A program made the translations under genes and the position numbers. A DNA stretch of 64,000 nt from Lachnospiraceae bacterium (GTDB taxonomy: Bacteria; Bacillota; Clostridia; Lachnospirales; Lachnospiraceae): the NCBI GenBank assembly GCA_019421365.1, contig JAHZFJ010000002.1, positions 1 to 64,000 on the forward strand, read 5' to 3'. Every line of letters starts with the position of its first letter. Within the stretch, counting starts at the first letter, position 1. The notes beneath the pieces were generated by a model. That model was not told where the DNA came from and made no database searches. It saw nothing but the letters and a program-made list of their open reading frames with translations. Shown here one piece after another: positions 52,451 through 62,426 of the stretch.

Positions 52451-53062
52451 ATGAAGAAAATAGATCATGAATTATTTGGAAGATATCTGATAGATGTAAT
52501 GGGTGATAGATTTGACGAAAAGTATACACCAAAATTCCTAATGGGTTGTACTGCGCCAGATAGAAATCCATTTACCTACATGAGAGGTTCCGTAAAATGC
52601 AAGATGTTTAAGGGACATAATTTCGGTAATACTAGGGGTGTAATTAGAAGAAGCATTAAGTTATTGGCGGGTAAATCTAATTGGGGAGGAAGCGAATATT
52701 ATCGTATGGGTAAGATGATTCATTATATAACGGATGCATTCACTTTTCCTCATAACGAAGAATTTGTTGGAAGTATTAAGAGGCATGTTCAATATGAATT
52801 AAAATTACACCAGTACTTAGTTAGCCAAATAGGAAGAAAGACACTATTAGATGAAAGCATAGAGAATAAATTCGGTAAAGAGTGTAATTTGTATGAATAT
52901 TTTCTTCAGAATCACCGTCAGTATATAGAGGCGTATGAAGGCTTTGATACCGATATTACTTATATGAAGGAAGTTACAATAAATATCATGAGTAAGCTTT
53001 TAGAGTATCAGGATATTAGATTTTATAACAATGCTAACTACGTTTTAAATAATGTTGTATAG
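52451..53062 (+). CDS. Zinc-dependent phospholipase C-like protein
   Basis: A 203-residue, mostly helical protein without a signal peptide. The segment YYRMGKMIHYITDAFTFPHN (His-x3-Asp and a later His) resembles the zinc ligands of the alpha-toxin/phospholipase C family, as do KFLMGCTAPDRNP and the opening HELFGRYLIDVMG. Many Lachnospiraceae carry such short intracellular members, annotated as zinc dependent phospholipase C. Activity is unproven. AGAAGGAGAGC precedes the ATG. Monocistronic. Confidence 0.65.
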   Translation: MKKIDHELFGRYLIDVMGDRFDEKYTPKFLMGCTAPDRNPFTYMRGSVKCKMFKGHNFGNTRGVIRRSIKLLAGKSNWGGSEYYRMGKMIHYITDAFTFPHNEEFVGSIKRHVQYELKLHQYLVSQIGRKTLLDESIENKFGKECNLYEYFLQNHRQYIEAYEGFDTDITYMKEVTINIMSKLLEYQDIRFYNNANYVLNNVV

Positions 53063-53275
53063 GAAATATATGAAGTTTTAATTTGTTAAGAGCTATGACT
53101 GTCCATATCGTTTTGGGCAGTTGTTTTTTGTCTTTTCTTATAAAATAACGGCCTTGATGATATAGATAATAATAAGTGAAATAAATTATAATTTTCAGTA
53201 ACGAAACGTGAAATTATACTATTAATTATAGAAAAGCTAATTATAGAAAATATAAGGAGAGGAGGAAGATACAGT

Positions 53276-53776
53276 TTGAAGGATAACAAGGATTCCATGG
53301 AACAGGTTTACAAGGAATATTCAAAGATGATATATAAATATCTTTTCTCTATGACACATAACGAGAGTATAGCGGAAGAGTTGATGCAAGAGACATTCTA
53401 TCAGGCAGTTCGTTGCTATTCCAGATATGATAGGAGCTGTAAGATTACCACTTGGTTATGTGCAATAGCAAAAAATCAATGGCGTAATTATTGCAAAAAA
53501 CATCATATTGAAGAACCGTTAGAGCAAGGACTAATAGATAAACCAGTACCGTCTTCTGAAGAGATTGTAATAAGTAATATGAATAAGATGGATCTTATGA
53601 AAGCATTGCATGATCTAAAGGAGCCACAGCGAGAAGTAATGTATCTGAGGTTATCTGCGGATCTCTCCTTTCGTGAGATAGGAGAGATAATGGGTCAATC
53701 AGAGAATTGGGCGAGAGTAACGTATTATCGTGGTAAGGAAAAGCTATTAAAGGAGGTAAGAAAAAATGGAGAGTAG
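53276..53776 (+). CDS. ECF-type RNA polymerase sigma factor
   Basis: A 166-residue sigma-70 family factor. Region 2 reads KYLFSMTHNESIAEELMQET and WLCAIAKNQW, and region 4 reads LHDLKEPQREVMYLRLSADL followed by SFREIGEIMGQSENWARVTYYRGKEKL. The start is TTG 53276, with AGGAGAGGAGG at the right distance; ATG 53297 is an alternative. Its 3' end overlaps the anti-sigma gene by 11 nt. The signal is presumably sensed by that partner at the membrane. Confidence 0.92.
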   Translation: MKDNKDSMEQVYKEYSKMIYKYLFSMTHNESIAEELMQETFYQAVRCYSRYDRSCKITTWLCAIAKNQWRNYCKKHHIEEPLEQGLIDKPVPSSEEIVISNMNKMDLMKALHDLKEPQREVMYLRLSADLSFREIGEIMGQSENWARVTYYRGKEKLLKEVRKNGE

Positions 53777-54731
53777 GATAAAATGCGAGGTAGTTCGTGA
53801 TTTGTTGCCAAATTATATTGAAGGGTTAACAAGTGAAGTGACAAAAGAAGAGATTGAATCACATCTATCGTCATGTAAAAAGTGCGAGATGTTATATAAT
53901 GAAATGAAAACACCGATAGAAGAGCCTTTGGAAACGAGTGAAATGGATTATCTGAAAAGGGTGAAGCAGAGAACCAATAAAAAAATTATAACAGGTGTTA
54001 CGCTGATAGTAGGACTTTTCTTGCTACTTATAGGAATACGCATGTATATAGTGGGAGGTGATGTTAATAGTGTTGGAAGATATTATACTTCGATGGGAAG
54101 CACCATGGAAGGAAAAGATGTGTTAGTAGTGCAGGGAGAATTAGAAAATCGTGCTAGAGTCTTTAAGAAGTACACGGTAACTGTTGAAGATGATACAGCT
54201 ACGATTAAACTAATCGAGCGCGCTGCACTACCATGGGAAGATAATAACAATTATTATGTAGGTTATGAAATTCCTAGTGGAGTGAATCGTATCCTACTGA
54301 ATGAACATATTATATGGGAAGATGGAGTAGTAATTACGATGGAAACTAATAATATCTATGAAACCAAACATGCATATATTGGGGACGTATCAGCAAATGC
54401 TAGAACAGCAGGTGCATTACAGATTGGGAAATTCGGACCATTCCTTAATTCTCTACAAACGACAGAGGAGCCATATGGTTGGACAATCGAGTTTGAAGAT
54501 TCTATAACAAATGATACTATATTCGATGAACTCATGTCACAATATGCATATGTAATCTTATCATTAATTGATAACCTTGGAGAAGTATCATGGGAGTATA
54601 ATAGTGGAAGTAAGGTTATAACGAATACAGTAACGACTGAGGATGCCACTAAGGCACTGGGTAAAGATGTTAAAGAGTATTCTAAGAGTATATCAGAGTT
54701 TCAAAGGTTGTTAAATCAATTGTATCTTTAG
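53766..54731 (+). CDS. Anti-sigma factor with zf-HC2 and DUF4825 domains
   Basis: A 321-residue protein. The N-terminal zinc-binding anti-sigma domain has CEVVRDLLPNYIEGL and HLSSCKKC (HxxxCxxC). One membrane helix (about residues 76-95, TGVTLIVGLFLLLIGIRMYI) leads to an external domain. The outer part has YIGDVSANARTAGALQIGKF and LQTTEEPYGWTIEFED, which fits DUF4825. It overlaps the sigma gene and should hold that factor until a cell-envelope signal releases it. Confidence 0.85.
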   Translation: MESRIKCEVVRDLLPNYIEGLTSEVTKEEIESHLSSCKKCEMLYNEMKTPIEEPLETSEMDYLKRVKQRTNKKIITGVTLIVGLFLLLIGIRMYIVGGDVNSVGRYYTSMGSTMEGKDVLVVQGELENRARVFKKYTVTVEDDTATIKLIERAALPWEDNNNYYVGYEIPSGVNRILLNEHIIWEDGVVITMETNNIYETKHAYIGDVSANARTAGALQIGKFGPFLNSLQTTEEPYGWTIEFEDSITNDTIFDELMSQYAYVILSLIDNLGEVSWEYNSGSKVITNTVTTEDATKALGKDVKEYSKSISEFQRLLNQLYL

Positions 54732-54736
54732 ATTGA

Positions 54737-54880
54737 TGCATCAGAGTTAAATTGGAAGAGAAACTTGCTAAACCGGGGAAGGGAAAAGGGTGCGTTAATA
54801 TTCCATATTCCAATATAGAGGAAAGGGATATTTTCATTATGGCTATTGAAGAAATAGTGAAACGACATGATCTAAGATAG
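54737..54880 (+). pseudogene. Possible gene remnant (C-terminal fragment)
   Basis: An open frame of 47 codons without a start: KLAKPGKGKGCVNIPYSNIE then ERDIFIMAIEEIVKRHDLR and a stop. The composition looks like real protein, and the frame runs right from the stop of the anti-sigma gene, but there is no ATG with a ribosome site until the last 13 codons. It may be the tail of a deleted gene. I do not recognise the family. Confidence 0.3.
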
Positions 54881-54881
54881 T

Positions 54882-54930
54882 AGAAAAGGTCTTATGTGTG
54901 ATGTATCATTAACACATAAGACCTTTTCTG
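54882..54930. terminator. Bidirectional terminator
   Basis: AGAAAAGGTCTTATGTGT (54882-54899) pairs with ACACATAAGACCTTTTCT (54912-54929). It separates the sigma/anti-sigma operon from the converging permease gene. Confidence 0.9.
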
Positions 54931-54958
54931 ATAAAGATAACAGTTGACGGAACATTGA

Positions 54959-56146
54959 CTATCCAACCATGGACTGTATTATATATAGTATTATGAGGAA
55001 GCCAAAGTTAATTACAGAGAATTTTATAATATAGTTCTTCTCTTTACCTGGATTATGTTTTTTATATTCACTAAATGTAATTAAACTTGCTAAAGATGCT
55101 ATTAAAGTACCTAATCCACCAATATTGACCGCAGGTAATAAGTTCTGGTAATCTGTTGTAAAATGGGATAATAACACAGCGCTAGGGACATTGCTAATTA
55201 ATTGACATGACAAAATTCCAAATAGCAATGGATTAACAGGTAATATAGTGCCAAATAAAGACCGAACTGCAGGAATTCTTGCAAGGTTACCACTAAATAC
55301 GAAGAACGCGCAGAAGGTTAGAAGTAAAGGGTAATTTACTTCTTTGATTGCTTTCTTATCTAAGAGATATAAAGCGGCTGTAATAGCAACAGTACCAAGT
55401 ACATAAGGAACAATACGAAACACAATTAATATACTAGCGATAAATAATATGGAGTATATGAATGTGCGTTGTTTATTAAGTACGTAATTATCATCTTTTT
55501 TCAAAGTTAGAGGTATTGGTTTTACAAAACAGCATACACAAATGATTAGAATCGTTGCAGCTAAGAAAGATGGTAACATAATCTTAACAAATTCAGCATT
55601 ACCGATGTGATAGAAGGAATACAGATATAGATTCTGTGGATTCCCAAAAGGAGTTACCATTCCACCAAGGTTGGCTGCAATGTTTTGCATAATAAAGGTG
55701 AATGCCATCGCCTGTTTATTATCGGTACTATTTAGTACATAAAATCCCAAGGGCAAGAACGTAAGTAAAGCCATATCGTTGGCTAATAACATAGAACCAA
55801 CAAAGGTAATGAAGACAAGACCTAAGGTGGCATTACGTAAGTTATGCAGTTTTAGTACAATATTCTTGCTGATAATTTCGAATACATGAATGTGTGAGAA
55901 GGCACTTACTACCGCAAGGGTACAATAAAGGGTAGCCAAAGTTCTAAGATTGAAGTAGCCAAGATACTCCCTATCAATAGGAACAAAAAAACAAGTGATC
56001 ACCATCGCTATAATTGAAATGGAAAGAACCATTTGAGTTTTGATTAAGGATAGTAGAATACCTTTCATTTTATTAAATAAAGATAAGTTGGGCGATATAG
56101 TAGTAGATGTTTGATTGTCATAATTTATGTACGGATCTGGTTTCAT
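54959..56146 (-). CDS. SLC13/ArsB-type anion permease
   Basis: A 395-residue polytopic membrane protein (about ten helices). The sequences VGSMLLANDMALLTFLPLG and NIAANLGGMVTPFGNPQNLY are the hallmark hairpin regions of the SLC13 / CitMHS / ArsB superfamily of anion transporters. A second LISNVPSAVLLSHF motif occurs near the C-terminus, as in the two-fold repeat of the family. GAAAGAGGTACT precedes the ATG. Substrate unknown: dicarboxylate, sulfate and arsenite are all possible. No ars gene is nearby. Confidence 0.85.
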   Translation of the reverse strand: MKPDPYINYDNQTSTTISPNLSLFNKMKGILLSLIKTQMVLSISIIAMVITCFFVPIDREYLGYFNLRTLATLYCTLAVVSAFSHIHVFEIISKNIVLKLHNLRNATLGLVFITFVGSMLLANDMALLTFLPLGFYVLNSTDNKQAMAFTFIMQNIAANLGGMVTPFGNPQNLYLYSFYHIGNAEFVKIMLPSFLAATILIICVCCFVKPIPLTLKKDDNYVLNKQRTFIYSILFIASILIVFRIVPYVLGTVAITAALYLLDKKAIKEVNYPLLLTFCAFFVFSGNLARIPAVRSLFGTILPVNPLLFGILSCQLISNVPSAVLLSHFTTDYQNLLPAVNIGGLGTLIASLASLITFSEYKKHNPGKEKNYIIKFSVINFGFLIILYIIQSMVG

Positions 56147-56333
56147 AGTACCTCTTTCTTGTTGTAGACATATCTAAATTCAAGTCATTGTATGAGATAG
56201 AATTTTCCTATTATATATACAATAGGTCAATTATAGTCATTAATTATACCAATAATAGATTTTAACAATATAATTGAAAATTGCAATATAAAATTTAACT
56301 AAAATTGATTGTTATTTTTATAACAAATAGTTC

Positions 56334-56361
56334 TTGTACAATATACAAAAGAGAGTATAAT
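56334..56361 (+). promoter_or_regulatory. Promoter of the glycerol dehydrogenase gene
   Basis: TTGTAC (56334-56339) and TATAAT (56356-56361), 16 bp apart. TTGTA and TACAA (56334-56348) form a small palindrome over the -35 box. Confidence 0.6.
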
Positions 56362-56406
56362 TAATAGAGTATAAACAGTCGATTACGAAAGAAAGAAGGT
56401 ACTATT

Positions 56407-57501
56407 ATGGCAGTTTTAAAATTACTCCGCGCACCATCTAAGTATGTACAAGGAAAAGGTGCATTGTTAAAGTTCTATGAGGAAACTAAGAATTTAGGGG
56501 ACTCTTACCTATTTATTTGTAGTAATAGTGGATATAAGATGTGTCAGGAGAAAATTGAAAAGAGTTTTGAAGGAAGCGACTGTAAGCTTCACTTTGAAAT
56601 CTTCGGAGGTATAAGCTCTAACGGTGAGATTAACCGTATGAGAAAGATTATACAAGACGAGAAAATTAATGTAGTAGTTGGTGTTGGTGGAGGTTCTGCT
56701 ATTGATACAGCAAAAGCTTGTGCGTATTATGAAAAATTGCCAGTAGCGATCGTTCCTACTGTTTGTGCAACGGATGCGCCATGTACTGGACTTTCTGTAA
56801 TTTATAATGATGATGGTACTTTCGATACATATATATTCTATCCTAAGAATCCAGATGCAGTACTTGTTGATTCTGAAATTATCGCAAAAGCACCGGCGAA
56901 ATTCCTTGTTGCTGGTATGGGTGATGCGTTAGGAACATATTTTGAAGCTAGAGCATGTGTTAGAACAGATTCTCCAAGCCTTGAAAATGGCGGTATTGCA
57001 TTATCTGCAATGGCATTATGTGAATTATGTTATAAAACACTTTTAAAATGTGGATACCAAGCAAAACAAGCATGTGAGCATAACTTAGTTACACCAGCAT
57101 TAGAAGCAATTATTGAGGCAAATACATACTTAAGTGGTGTAGGTGCAGATAATGGCGGATTGGCAGTTGCACACTCTGTTTACAATGGTTTTACTGCATT
57201 GGAAGAATGTGAAGCCACTATGCATGGTTCAATCGTAGCCTATGGAACAATTACACAACTTTTAATAGAGAATGCACCAAAAGAAGAAATCAAAGAAGTT
57301 ATGGACTTCTGCTATAGTGTAGGTCTACCAATAACATTAAAAGAAATGGGTGTTACAGATGTTTCAAGAGTTATGATCGCAGCAGAAAAAGCGTGTGCTC
57401 CTGGTGAAAGTATTCACAATATGGCCGGAGATGTTACACCAGATCAACTTTATGATGCATTATTAGCAGCAGATTTATTAGGACAAGATTATTTTAAATA
57501 A
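56407..57501 (+). CDS. gldA: Glycerol dehydrogenase (iron-type ADH family)
   Basis: A 364-residue NAD-dependent enzyme that oxidises glycerol to dihydroxyacetone, or works in reverse. The NAD site GVGGGSAIDTAKA and the metal ligands (Asp in AGMGDALGTYFEA, His in LAVAHSVYNGF and His in ATMHGSIVAYG) match GldA. Substrate could also be another small diol. GAAAGAAGG precedes the ATG. It is monocistronic with its own terminator. Confidence 0.9.
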   Translation: MAVLKLLRAPSKYVQGKGALLKFYEETKNLGDSYLFICSNSGYKMCQEKIEKSFEGSDCKLHFEIFGGISSNGEINRMRKIIQDEKINVVVGVGGGSAIDTAKACAYYEKLPVAIVPTVCATDAPCTGLSVIYNDDGTFDTYIFYPKNPDAVLVDSEIIAKAPAKFLVAGMGDALGTYFEARACVRTDSPSLENGGIALSAMALCELCYKTLLKCGYQAKQACEHNLVTPALEAIIEANTYLSGVGADNGGLAVAHSVYNGFTALEECEATMHGSIVAYGTITQLLIENAPKEEIKEVMDFCYSVGLPITLKEMGVTDVSRVMIAAEKACAPGESIHNMAGDVTPDQLYDALLAADLLGQDYFK

Positions 57502-57514
57502 ATATAATTAACTA

Positions 57515-57554
57515 AGAGCTATTCCAGCCTGAAGTTTGGAATAGCTCTTTTTTT
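57515..57554 (+). terminator. gldA terminator
   Basis: AGAGCTATTCCA (57515-57526) pairs with TGGAATAGCTCT (57537-57548), then a T run. Confidence 0.92.
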
Positions 57555-57678
57555 GTTCTCTCTTAACTTGTATGATGGGTGAAACAAGTTAAAAAGATAT
57601 TGCTTTTATTTTACAATATGCTTAATATAGAAGAAAGGTAGCAATTGGAAAAAGTCATATAATCTTTGGAGGAATCAT

Positions 57679-59328
57679 ATGAAGGTGTTTTTGGTAGAAG
57701 ATGAAGTGATTGTACGTGAAGGAATTAAGAGAAATATAGATTGGAGCAGGGAGGGGTATGAATTCGTAGGTGAAGCTAGTGATGGGGAATTAGCATATCC
57801 TATGATTCAGAAACTTAAGCCTGACATAGTAATTACGGATATTAAGATGCCCTTTATGAACGGTTTGGAGTTAAGTAAGTTAATAAAGAGGGAGATGCCT
57901 TGGATTCAGATTATCGTTCTTAGTGGATATGATGAGTTCGAATATGCAAAACAAGCAATTACTATAGGAGTAACGGATTATATTACAAAACCAGTGACGG
58001 GAAACGAATTATTAGAGGCAGTTAACCGTGTTAAAGAGATTATAGAAAGCCAAAAGAAAAAGGATAAGCAAATCCTTATGATGCAAAAAGATATGCAGGA
58101 GATTCAAGTAATTAAGAGACAGAAGTTTTTTTACGACTTAGTAGCGGGGAAATTATCTTTATCAGAGATTCATGAATTATCAGCAAGTCTAGAAATTAAA
58201 CTCACCTCCAGTAGATATAGTATTATTCTATATAAACTTTACGAAGGAGAAGAGGAGAATCATAATTATTCAAAGGTTGCAAATGAAATCAAGAATTTAA
58301 TAAATGAAGCATTCTCACATGAGACCTCCATTGCTTTGTTTGAAAAAGAGAATGAAGAAACAGTACTTGTGGTGATGCAAGGGGAAGGGGAGAACTTACA
58401 TAAAAGTATAAAAGCATATGTGAATCAAATTGTTAGTACAGTTACTAACGAGGCGTCTGATGCAAACCTAAAATATTTTGTAGCTATAGGAAAAGAAGTG
58501 GAGAGATTAAGTGAACTATCAAAATCCTATGAGGAGGCATGCAAAGCTTTTGCATATCGATATATTCTTAGTAAGAACCAAGTGGTGGATAGTGATAAGC
58601 TAGTGAATTATCAGATTATGCAGGATTCAGGGATTGATATCAGTACATTAGATGTGAATAAGATGGACAAAGCAATCGTGATGAATTTTTTAACTTGTGG
58701 AGAAGAAGAGGAAGTGGAACATTTTATTGAGGAGTACTTTGCTAGCCTTGGTAAGAGTTCAGTTGCTTCTCTCCTATTTAGACAATATATTGCTATGGAC
58801 ATGTACTTTTGTTGTAGATCATTATTGGAGCAATTGGGGATAAGTATAGATATATTGAAAGAGTTTGGGGATGGATTGAAAGAATCTTCAATTATCTTTC
58901 AGTCTGTGAACGAAACGATTGCGTATATGAGTCAGATATTTCATCTAACGATTCAAGCAAGAAACGAGTCAGCAAAGGGAAAATATAGAACGTTAATAAA
59001 AGAAGCTAAGGATTTTATTCATGAAAACTATGCTAATGAAGATATGTCGTTAAATATGATTGCTTCCCATGTTAATGTTAGTCCGAGCCATTTTAGTAAT
59101 ATCTTCAGTCAAGATATGGGGGAGACGTTTATTGAATATCTAACAAGAATACGTATGAAACGTGCAAAGGAATTATTAAAGTGTACAAGTATGAAAAGTT
59201 CTGAGATTGGATATGAAATAGGATATAAAGATCCGCATTATTTTAGCTATTTGTTTAAGAAGACGCAGAATTGTTCACCAAAGGAATATAGAGAGAAGGG
59301 AACATATGAAGGCAACACTAAAATCTAG
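57679..59328 (+). CDS. YesN-type AraC response regulator
   Basis: A 549-residue regulator. Receiver domain (MKVFLVEDEVIVREGIKRNI, phosphoacceptor D54 in IVITDIKMPFMNGLEL, YITKPVTGNELL), a long central domain with coiled-coil character (about 120-430), and a C-terminal AraC double HTH (MSLNMIASHVNVSPSHFSNI, SSEIGYEIGYKDPHYFSYLF, KKTQNCSPKEYR). Such regulators usually pair with a YesM kinase and control nearby sugar ABC importers. It overlaps the next gene by 23 nt. GGAGGAATC precedes the ATG. Confidence 0.93.
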   Translation: MKVFLVEDEVIVREGIKRNIDWSREGYEFVGEASDGELAYPMIQKLKPDIVITDIKMPFMNGLELSKLIKREMPWIQIIVLSGYDEFEYAKQAITIGVTDYITKPVTGNELLEAVNRVKEIIESQKKKDKQILMMQKDMQEIQVIKRQKFFYDLVAGKLSLSEIHELSASLEIKLTSSRYSIILYKLYEGEEENHNYSKVANEIKNLINEAFSHETSIALFEKENEETVLVVMQGEGENLHKSIKAYVNQIVSTVTNEASDANLKYFVAIGKEVERLSELSKSYEEACKAFAYRYILSKNQVVDSDKLVNYQIMQDSGIDISTLDVNKMDKAIVMNFLTCGEEEEVEHFIEEYFASLGKSSVASLLFRQYIAMDMYFCCRSLLEQLGISIDILKEFGDGLKESSIIFQSVNETIAYMSQIFHLTIQARNESAKGKYRTLIKEAKDFIHENYANEDMSLNMIASHVNVSPSHFSNIFSQDMGETFIEYLTRIRMKRAKELLKCTSMKSSEIGYEIGYKDPHYFSYLFKKTQNCSPKEYREKGTYEGNTKI

Positions 59329-60742
59329 AATTCGTATGATGATGTTTGTTATGCTAGTTCCATTGACCATATTCAGTACTTATCTGTTGTATCGAATGAG
59401 TTCTTACGCAAATTATTACGATGCAATATATCAAAACATATCGATTGCTAATATTTTAGGGCAAAACTTTAAGCAAGAATTAGATTATAGCATGTACCGT
59501 ATCGTAATTGGATCAAGTAATTATGATGATGAAAAACCTTATGATCAAATTCAAACTGCACAGGATATGGTTGCTAAGATGAAGAGTGGAACAAAACTGA
59601 GTGAGAACAAGCGAACAGTTAAGAAACTAATTGGTTTTTTAGATAGTTTACATAATAGTATTCAGATTATAGAGGAGAACTTAGGTAAAGATGGACCGAA
59701 GTACGATGTGAATAATACCATTCTAGATAATGATATATACGGAACAACGACTTTGGTGGTTGAGAGCGCACAAGAATATGTATATTACGAAACACTTCAG
59801 ATGAAGGAATTACGCTCAAACTATGTTCATGAAATCTATACCACGATCAAGTTTGGGTTAACCATCTTAGGAGTTATGTTACTCATTATTATATTCTGCA
59901 CAGAGATTATATCTAGAACCATAACGGAGCCAATTAAGAAATTATGTGGAGCAATTAAGAAGGTTGAAACAGGTGACTTTACTGCTAGAGCAGAGCTTGC
60001 AGCTGATGACGAGATTACTACACTGACCCAGAGTTTTAACAGTATGACGGAGAAGATTGGAGGGCTCGTTGAGGATGTGAAGATGGAGCAGATGAATCTT
60101 AAGCAGATGGAACTTAGGTTGTTACAGGCACAGATTAATCCCCATTTTTTGTATAATACATTTGATACGATTATATGGTTAGCAGAAGACAAGCAGAATG
60201 AAGAAGTTGTGAATATGGTAAGTTCATTGTCTAACTTCTTTCGAACTAGCTTAAGCAAGGGAAGAGACTATATTACATTAGGAGAAGAGCAGTTACAAGT
60301 AATGAGTTATCTTCAGATTCAACAAACTAGATACAAAGATATACTTACATATTCCATTGAGATCCCTGAGGAGCTTAATGATTGTATTGTTCTGAAATTG
60401 ATTTTGCAACCGATTGTTGAGAACGCTTTATACCATGGAATTAAGAACAAAAGAGGAATGGGTATGATTCGAGTGTGGGGGAAACAAAAAGGTGATAATC
60501 TATATTTCTATATTGAGGATAATGGAATTGGTATGAAGAAAGAGGAGCAAGACAGAGTTCGTGCATTACTAACCGAGAAAGCGAAGGACTATGAAGAAAC
60601 GCAGTCAGGCTTTGGATTATCTAATGTAAATGAGCGTATTCAGCTCAGCTACGGACTAGAGTATGGCATTTCGTTTACATCTACATATGGTGAAGGAACT
60701 ACAATGACGGTATGTATTCCTGCTAAATCAAATAAAAACTAA
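59306..60742 (+). CDS. YesM-type sensor histidine kinase
   Basis: A 478-residue kinase with two membrane helices (about residues 10-29 and 183-205) around an external sensor domain, then a HAMP domain (ITEPIKKLCGAIKKVETGDF). The His_kinase domain has the phosphoacceptor in LQAQINPHFLYNTFDTI, and the ATPase part has VENALYHGIKNKRG, DNGIGMKKEE and GFGLSNVNERI. These are hallmarks of the LytS/YesM class. It is translated with the upstream YesN-type regulator. A sugar-binding lipoprotein gene follows after a terminator, so the pair probably regulates that importer. Confidence 0.93.
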   Translation: MKATLKSRIRMMMFVMLVPLTIFSTYLLYRMSSYANYYDAIYQNISIANILGQNFKQELDYSMYRIVIGSSNYDDEKPYDQIQTAQDMVAKMKSGTKLSENKRTVKKLIGFLDSLHNSIQIIEENLGKDGPKYDVNNTILDNDIYGTTTLVVESAQEYVYYETLQMKELRSNYVHEIYTTIKFGLTILGVMLLIIIFCTEIISRTITEPIKKLCGAIKKVETGDFTARAELAADDEITTLTQSFNSMTEKIGGLVEDVKMEQMNLKQMELRLLQAQINPHFLYNTFDTIIWLAEDKQNEEVVNMVSSLSNFFRTSLSKGRDYITLGEEQLQVMSYLQIQQTRYKDILTYSIEIPEELNDCIVLKLILQPIVENALYHGIKNKRGMGMIRVWGKQKGDNLYFYIEDNGIGMKKEEQDRVRALLTEKAKDYEETQSGFGLSNVNERIQLSYGLEYGISFTSTYGEGTTMTVCIPAKSNKN

Positions 60743-60832
60743 CTTTTTAACAAAATTATTATAACTTTCTACGAAAAAACGAGATTTTTATTATAAGGTT
60801 TAAAAATGCGTAAAAAAGTCAAAAGAAACAAA

Positions 60833-60868
60833 AAATAATGCATTTCTATATTGCATTATTTTTTTTAT
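60833..60868 (+). terminator. Terminator after the kinase gene
   Basis: AAATAATGCA (60833-60842) pairs with TGCATTATTT (60852-60861), followed by a T run. Confidence 0.85.
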
Positions 60869-61031
60869 AATAAGCTCATAACAAGTAGAGTAACTGCTTT
60901 GGTGACCTTCATAAGGAAACCACTCAGTAATTTAGTGTTGGGGAACTGAGAAGTTATATACCTTGTTATCAAAAGCTATACAACTGTTATATATACCAGT
61001 GCTGTAAAGCAAAAATAGGAGGAGATAGGTC

Positions 61032-62063
61032 ATGAAAAGAAAATTATTTGCGTTACTAATGAGTGTACTATTAATTGGTGCAATGGTAGCAGGTTGTGGA
61101 AGTAAGGATAAGAATACTTCAGATTCAAAAGATACTTCTACGGATGCTTCGTCCGATTCAAGTGCAAGTGGAGATCTAATTACAATTGGATTCTCACAAG
61201 TTGGGGCTGAAAGTGATTGGCGTGTTGCAAATACGGAATCTATGAAATCAGCATTATCCGAAGAAAATGGTTTTAAGTTAATATTTGCAGATGCACAGCA
61301 AAAACAAGAAAACCAAACAAAAGCAGTAAGGGATTTTATATCACAAGAAGTTGACATTATTGTAATCGCACCTGTAACTGAAACTGGTTGGGAGACGGTT
61401 CTTGGTGAAGCTAAAGATGCAGGAATTCCAGTAATCATAGTGGATAGAATGATCGATGTTTCTGATGATACATTATATTCTTGTTGGGTTGGTTCAGACT
61501 TCAAACAAGAAGGCGTTGATGCAGCAAACTGGTTAGTTGAATATATGGATAAACAAGGAACTGGAGATGCAGAACATAATATAGTAGTTCTACAAGGAAC
61601 CATTGGTTCATCAGCAGAAATTGGTCGTACACAAGGTTTTGATGAAACAATTGCAGCACATGCAAATTATAAGATTCTTGAAGAACAAACAGGTGAATTC
61701 ACACAAGCAAAAGGTCAAGAAGTTATGGAAGCATTCCTAAAGAAATATGACAACATTGATGTTGTAATAGCTCAAAACGACAACATGGCATTTGGTGCAA
61801 TTGATGCATTAAAAGCAGCAGGTAAGACACCTGGTAAGGACGTTACAATTGTATCTTTTGATGCTGTAAAAGCAGCATTCGAATCCATGATCGCAGGAGA
61901 TATGAACGTATCTGTTGAATGTAATCCATTACATGGACCAAGAGTTTCAGAACTTGCTAAGAAGTTAATGGCTGGTGAGACAGTTGAGAAGATTCAATAT
62001 GTAGACGAAGGAGTATATCCTGCAGAAACAGCTGCACAAGAATTACCAAACCGTCAATATTAA
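61032..62063 (+). CDS. Sugar ABC transporter substrate-binding lipoprotein (YtfQ-like)
   Basis: A 343-residue periplasmic-binding-protein type 1 lipoprotein. The lipobox is GAMVAGC (Cys at about 22), followed by a Ser/Thr/Asp-rich linker to residue 48. The body has IGFSQVGAESDWRVANTESM, NQTKAVRDFISQEVDIIVIA, and VVIAQNDNMAFGAIDALKAA, matching galactofuranose-type (YtfQ) binding proteins in the ribose/galactose group. AATAGGAGGAG precedes the ATG. The cognate ATPase gene lies 0.54 kb downstream, after a block of inverted repeats. Confidence 0.9.
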   Translation: MKRKLFALLMSVLLIGAMVAGCGSKDKNTSDSKDTSTDASSDSSASGDLITIGFSQVGAESDWRVANTESMKSALSEENGFKLIFADAQQKQENQTKAVRDFISQEVDIIVIAPVTETGWETVLGEAKDAGIPVIIVDRMIDVSDDTLYSCWVGSDFKQEGVDAANWLVEYMDKQGTGDAEHNIVVLQGTIGSSAEIGRTQGFDETIAAHANYKILEEQTGEFTQAKGQEVMEAFLKKYDNIDVVIAQNDNMAFGAIDALKAAGKTPGKDVTIVSFDAVKAAFESMIAGDMNVSVECNPLHGPRVSELAKKLMAGETVEKIQYVDEGVYPAETAAQELPNRQY

Positions 62064-62067
62064 TTAT

Positions 62068-62338
62068 TGGTTAGAGTGTCAAAAGCCAATTTAAATTTAG
62101 TCTCATCAATTTGCACAATTTTATGTGTGAACATGTTATACCAAACGTAGTTCATTCGCAACGCGCTCTCGCTTGGATGAAGTTCGTAGTGGTACATAAG
62201 GCCCTAAAATACAGAGCCTAAGTACCAACGACTTCATACAGTTGCTCATCGAACTACGTTCGGCATAACATTAGTCAAGTTTTATATGTGCAAATTGACG
62301 AAGGTAAGTTTTACGAGAGGCTTTTAACGCTCTAACAA
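62068..62338. repeat. Intergenic inverted-repeat element C1
   Basis: A 271-bp element. Outer arms GTTAGAG (62070-62076) and CTCTAAC (62330-62336), then AAAAGCC/GGCTTTT, then CAATTTGCACA (62107-62117) with TGTGCAAATTG (62287-62297), then AACGTAGTTC with GAACTACGTT all pair in order. The centre also folds (TGAAGT...GGTAC...GGC with complementary arm). It lies between the binding-protein and ATPase genes. Confidence 0.75.
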
Positions 62339-62426
62339 TTACTCAGACTTCGCAATTGAGGATTTCGAGGAGTAGGTAATTGCTATATGCGAAGTTTATA
62401 TTAATCATATTTATGCAATATATAGT

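Noticed and set aside
56334..56348. Rex redox-repressor site at the glycerol dehydrogenase promoter
   Set aside because: TTGTACAATATACAA is shorter and lacks the expected TTGTTAA/TTGTGAA core, so I kept it only as a weak palindrome.
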